Shown here one piece after another: positions 61,049 through 64,000 of a stretch of DNA of 64,000 nt. A program made the translations under genes and the position numbers. Source of the stretch: an uncultured Collinsella sp. GTDB lineage: Bacteria; Actinomycetota; Coriobacteriia; Coriobacteriales; Coriobacteriaceae. The notes under the pieces are model-generated. The model saw only the letters and a program-made list of their open reading frames with translations. It was not told the origin of the DNA and made no database searches. Positions within the stretch are counted from its first letter, which is position 1, and each line of letters begins with the position of its first letter. The DNA is taken from NCBI GenBank assembly GCA_934643145.1, contig CAKUBM010000006.1:30857-94856 (forward strand). Reading direction: 5' to 3'.

Positions 61049-61295
61049 CCCTGGTGGGCAAAAAACACCAAATATGAGTACTGTTGCAATGCTAGTAGCA
61101 TTATTTTGCGACAAATGAACACCTAGATAATGTACATCCGTTCATTATCTAGGTGTTTTAGTATGGCTAAAGCCGTTTAAAACAGGCTTTTATCGCTCCC
61201 AGGCACTCAGCTAGGGCCTCAAAGGCTTGATTTTGCTGTTACTAAAATAGTTACAGTACTCATATTTGGCATTTTTTGCCCACAGGGTCCCGGAA
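61041..61295. repeat. Large palindrome 6 with structured interior
   Basis: Arms 61047-61084 and 61253-61289 match over about 37 bp with one mismatch pair and one bulge; TTCCG/CGGAA extends them. The interior has a 15-bp perfect hairpin (61118-61132 with 61143-61157, CACCTAGATAATG core, then TTTT), and an AATGCT-AGT-AGCATT hairpin (61088-61102). It fills the convergent gap between TatD and the sugar kinase and has no gene. Confidence 0.85.
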
Positions 61296-61327
61296 AGACA
61301 ACAATTCGACTTCCCGGGACCGCTCAA

Positions 61328-62191
61328 CTATTTAAAAATCGGCGCTCCGTGGCCCCAAGAACCTTCCATGCCGCACACGGTCGAGGCAAACCCGGCAGCA
61401 AAGTCGAGCGCGCGCTCGATGGCCTCGGCGCCATCCTCACCACGCTTGGCGGAATCGAGATAGCACACCAAAAACGAGGTGAGGAACGAGTCACCCGCAC
61501 CCATGGTGTCCTTCATATCCGTTACCGGTTTAGCCAATTGGCGGTAATAACGATCGCCATCATAGGCAATGCAGCCCTCAGCGCCAGCCGTTGCCGATAC
61601 AAAACGCGGACCAAGGCTCTTCACCCATGCCAGACGCTCGCGAATCTCATCCTCGCTCGCAGCGTCTGCCGCGCTAAAGAACGCGAAGTCAACGTAGGGA
61701 GCAATCTGCTCGTAGTACTCATCGGTCGAATCATCCGAGAAGTCAAACGAAACGGTAATACCCGACGCCTTCAGCTTAGGCAGCTCACGCTCGGTAAAGC
61801 AGTAGTTACCCGAATGGACCACATCGAACTGCTTCATATACGCCAGATCAAAACGATCGAGCACATAGCGCGCATCACCGCGGATGCCGCCCTCGTTAGA
61901 CCCCAGAAATACACGATCACCATCGACCACAGTAACGCGTGCCGCACCATTCTCGCCGATGAGCTGCTTGCATTTGGCTAGTTCAACGTCCTCATCCTCA
62001 AGACTCGCAATCACATGCTCAGCAGCAGCGTCATTACCAAAGATGCCCATATACGCGGAGCGCGCGGCACCGCACTTCTTGGCATACACGGCAAAGTTCA
62101 CCGCATTGCCACCCGGATACATCGTGTGGATATGCTCGTAGCGGTCGACGACGTTGTCGCCAAACCCCAGTGCGTTCACGTTAAATGCCAT
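61328..62191 (-). CDS. PfkB sugar kinase, fructoselysine-6-kinase-like
   Basis: 287 residues. The PfkB signature DTMGAGDSF and YPGGNAVNFAVYAKKCGA are present. Details such as GDRVFLGSNEGG, SFDFSDD, FAFFSA and GCIAYDGDRYYRQLAKPVTDMKDTMG follow the E. coli FrlD pattern closely, so phosphorylation of fructoselysine or a similar Amadori product is likely. No deglycase (FrlB) gene is in the window. Two HAD phosphatases follow upstream on the same strand. Confidence 0.82.
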   Translation of the reverse strand: MAFNVNALGFGDNVVDRYEHIHTMYPGGNAVNFAVYAKKCGAARSAYMGIFGNDAAAEHVIASLEDEDVELAKCKQLIGENGAARVTVVDGDRVFLGSNEGGIRGDARYVLDRFDLAYMKQFDVVHSGNYCFTERELPKLKASGITVSFDFSDDSTDEYYEQIAPYVDFAFFSAADAASEDEIRERLAWVKSLGPRFVSATAGAEGCIAYDGDRYYRQLAKPVTDMKDTMGAGDSFLTSFLVCYLDSAKRGEDGAEAIERALDFAAGFASTVCGMEGSWGHGAPIFK

Positions 62192-62251
62192 GACGCCGCC
62201 CCTCTCTTATGCCAACGGAATCACTGTTGTGACAGCAGTACCGCCCAGGAT

Positions 62252-62911
62252 CTACGCGAGTTCCAGCAGGTCCGGCAGCTGATCGATAATCTTATCCGCG
62301 GCGTCCTGACTAAAGCCAAAGCGCTCCTCACGCTTGGCGATTACCGTCAGACCGGCGCGCTTGCCGGCAGTGATGCCAGGCACCGAATCCTCAACGCAGC
62401 AGCAGCGATTCGCGGGCAGCCCCAGCAGGTCCAGCGCATGCAGGTAGATGTCGGGCTCGGGCTTGCTCTCCTTAAACTGCTCGCCACTCACCACATACTC
62501 AAAGGCATCCGACAGCCCGCACGCATTGAGCACTTCCTCGATGCTATCCATGGGAGACGAGCTGGCAAGCGCCACGCGAACGCCGCGGCGCGGCAGCTCT
62601 CGAATCGTATCCACGGCGCCTGGGTTAATCAAAGTCTGATAGTCGCGCGGACGCTTATGCGCCCACTCGTCCCAACGGGCCAACGCTTCCTCGCCAGTAA
62701 AATGCCCCTTACCGGCACGCTCAAACCAATCGACCAGCATGCGGAGAAAGAACTGATGCGAGGTACCGACCTGTCCATTCAACTCCTCTTGAGTCAGATT
62801 AAGCCCAAGCTCCTTGGCAAACGCGGCAGTCTCGCCCAGGTAATAATACTCGGTATCGACAATGACGCCGTCCATGTCAAAGATAACGGCGTCGAACGGA
62901 AATGCGGACAC
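62252..62911 (-). CDS. HAD hydrolase, beta-phosphoglucomutase-like
   Basis: 219 residues, HAD subfamily IA. FDAVIFDMDGVIVDTE holds the nucleophile and acid Asp; ALASSSP, KESKPEPDIYLHAL and CCVEDSVPGITAGKRAG give motifs II-IV. A helical cap (about residues 20-85) lies between motif I and II. Likely a sugar-phosphate phosphatase or phosphomutase. GTG 62911 chosen for GGGAGGG upstream; a frame to 62959 is less likely. Lies 60 bp upstream of the FrlD-like kinase. Confidence 0.85.
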   Translation of the reverse strand: MSAFPFDAVIFDMDGVIVDTEYYYLGETAAFAKELGLNLTQEELNGQVGTSHQFFLRMLVDWFERAGKGHFTGEEALARWDEWAHKRPRDYQTLINPGAVDTIRELPRRGVRVALASSSPMDSIEEVLNACGLSDAFEYVVSGEQFKESKPEPDIYLHALDLLGLPANRCCCVEDSVPGITAGKRAGLTVIAKREERFGFSQDAADKIIDQLPDLLELA

Positions 62912-62975
62912 GGCACCCTCCCTAACAAAAGGACGCCTGCAAGCAGGCGCCCGAACCATGCATTAATCGGCGATT

Positions 62976-63818
62976 CTAACCCAGCAGCTTATCCAGCGCC
63001 ACTGCAATACCATCTTCGTTGTTATTGGCGGTCACCATCTGGGCTACTGCCTTAACCTCATCGACGGCGTTGCCCATGGCAACACCGGTGCCGGCCCACT
63101 CGATCATAGACTTATCATTCTGGCCGTCGCCAAACGAGACGACCTCGCTGGCATCGATGCCGAGCTTGGGCAGGGCACCCTCGAGCGCGCGGGCCTTGTC
63201 GATACCGGGCGCCGTGTACTCAAAGTACCAGTCGGCCGTAAACATGCCCGAAAGCGTCTGGGTAAAGGGCGCATACATCTCCTCGTAATGCGCCTGCAGG
63301 TATGCCGGGTCGCCTGCCGTCAGCAGTTTGTCTACGGGATAAGTGTCCACGACCTCATGTAAGCTCTCGACCTCGCGGATCTTAAGGTCGCAGGCATCGC
63401 GCTCGTATTTGACGATGTTTTTCTGCGAGCCATCCGGCAGCGTAATCATGCAGTGGTACGAATCCTCGACATGCAGATCGCGACCAAGCGAGATCATGGG
63501 GATCACATCATAGTTTTGTAGATGATCAATAAGACGGTGCAGTTCGTCAGCCGGCATGGCCTGGTCAAAAAGGACCTCATCGGTCTGAGCGTCGACCACA
63601 TGCGCGCCATTAAAGGCAACTAGCAGACCGTCATGGTTTTGAAGGTCGAGCTCCTGCGCCAAGGCGTGCAGCCCCCATGCGGGACGACCCGAAGCCAAGA
63701 TGAGCTTAATGCCCGACTCCTGCGCCGCGAGCAGCTTCTCGCGCGTACGCGGGCTGATGACCTTTTGGTCGTTGGTGAGCGTACCGTCGATATCCATTGC
63801 GATGGCTTTGATTGCCAT
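62976..63818 (-). CDS. Cof-type HAD-IIB phosphatase
   Basis: 280 residues. MDIDGTLTNDQKVIS (motif I), LILASGRP (motif II), the C2B cap in the middle, a conserved Lys region, and VVSFGDGQNDKSMIEWAGTGVAMGNA (motifs III/IV) are typical of Cof-type sugar-phosphate or FMN/PLP phosphatases. Start follows AAGGAGG. First gene of a leftward three-gene row with the beta-PGM-like and FrlD-like genes. Confidence 0.9.
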   Translation of the reverse strand: MAIKAIAMDIDGTLTNDQKVISPRTREKLLAAQESGIKLILASGRPAWGLHALAQELDLQNHDGLLVAFNGAHVVDAQTDEVLFDQAMPADELHRLIDHLQNYDVIPMISLGRDLHVEDSYHCMITLPDGSQKNIVKYERDACDLKIREVESLHEVVDTYPVDKLLTAGDPAYLQAHYEEMYAPFTQTLSGMFTADWYFEYTAPGIDKARALEGALPKLGIDASEVVSFGDGQNDKSMIEWAGTGVAMGNAVDEVKAVAQMVTANNNEDGIAVALDKLLG

Positions 63819-64000
63819 ATATGCCTCCTTGCATCGTTTTTATCGCGCACTATCTTATCCGAGCCGGGGCACGTTCACACAGCGCGCGCATGACGGTTGC
63901 AAAACCACCCCATTTGAAACAAAGGTTGATTTCCGATCTCAGCCGAACACATTGAGCAAATAGGCCGTTCCCGCAGTTAGCCGAACGCCCCCGCGGCCCC

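Noticed and set aside
61041..61295. Insertion sequence
   Set aside because: Inverted ends are long but no transposase frame or clear target duplication is present; kept as a palindrome only.
1..64000. tRNA, rRNA, CRISPR or prophage genes
   Set aside because: Intergenic regions were read for cloverleaf patterns, direct-repeat arrays and phage genes; none were convincing.

Overview
The window is a gene-dense, GC-rich chromosome segment that looks like a gut actinobacterium of class Coriobacteriia, most probably Collinsella or a close relative. This rests on codon usage, on a fermentative gene set (phosphotransacetylase, two acetate kinases, L-lactate dehydrogenase), on acetylase-route diaminopimelate genes and on C69 dipeptidase and DUF2974 genes; it is inference, because no rRNA gene is present. 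I see no rRNA, tRNA, CRISPR array, insertion sequence or prophage.

Layout. 1-5.5 kb: end of polyphosphate kinase, an RNA m5U methyltransferase, a DJ-1/PfpI protein, Maf and a P1-family peptidase. 5.9-8.1 kb: family 2 glycosyltransferase and UDP-galactopyranose mutase. 8.4-12.4 kb: pta and two tandem acetate kinases, the second with altered active-site motifs. 12.5-20.4 kb: a lower-GC accessory block with an MFS exporter and LysR regulator, a HIT protein, and a MerR-controlled carboxylesterase plus two paralogous MFS carriers. 20.6-25.5 kb: xseB, xseA, a Zn metallopeptidase, RNase D and a lipid-kinase-like protein. 25.8-27.6 kb: a membrane-anchored C69 dipeptidase behind a 21-bp-period repeat array. 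27.7-32 kb: a Trp-Trp-Trp leader peptide and attenuator followed by an ECF transporter (two S components, a double ATPase, a T component). 32-34.2 kb: aspartate racemase and a D-aspartate-ligase-like ATP-grasp enzyme, probably for peptidoglycan bridges. 34.4-39.3 kb: MOSC protein, a coiled-coil peptidoglycan-hydrolase-like protein, a Ser/Thr kinase with an HTH partner, and small membrane proteins. 39.3-44.7 kb: lysine/DAP locus with an M20 deacetylase, a lysine riboswitch, a fused LysA-DapA protein, DapB and DapH. 44.9-51.7 kb: nucleoid protein, DUF2974 protein, Ldh, aminotransferase and NadE. 51.9-57.8 kb: surface and hypothetical proteins, an AT-rich Tat-exported papain-like protein with a lipoprotein, and EttA. 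58-64 kb: SdpI/SdpR-like pair, a candidate type I toxin, TcdA, TatD, an FrlD-like sugar kinase and two HAD phosphatases.

The most unusual material is: (i) an in-frame LysA-DapA fusion that keeps an internal Shine-Dalgarno and ATG, under a lysine riboswitch; (ii) a Trp attenuator in front of ECF transporter genes; (iii) long perfect or near-perfect palindromes placed in convergent intergenic gaps, two of which share an inverted, covarying RNA-like core; (iv) a 28-codon toxin-like gene whose transcript ends are complementary; (v) an 11-G tract merging with the Shine-Dalgarno of an HTH-kinase pair; (vi) two phased repeat arrays with 62-bp and 21-bp periods.

Functionally, the lysine locus, D-Asp genes, coiled-coil hydrolase and kinase all point to cell-wall construction; pta/ackA/ldh to mixed-acid fermentation; the ECF cluster to amino-acid (probably tryptophan) uptake; and the C69, P1, M20 and papain-like enzymes to peptide use.
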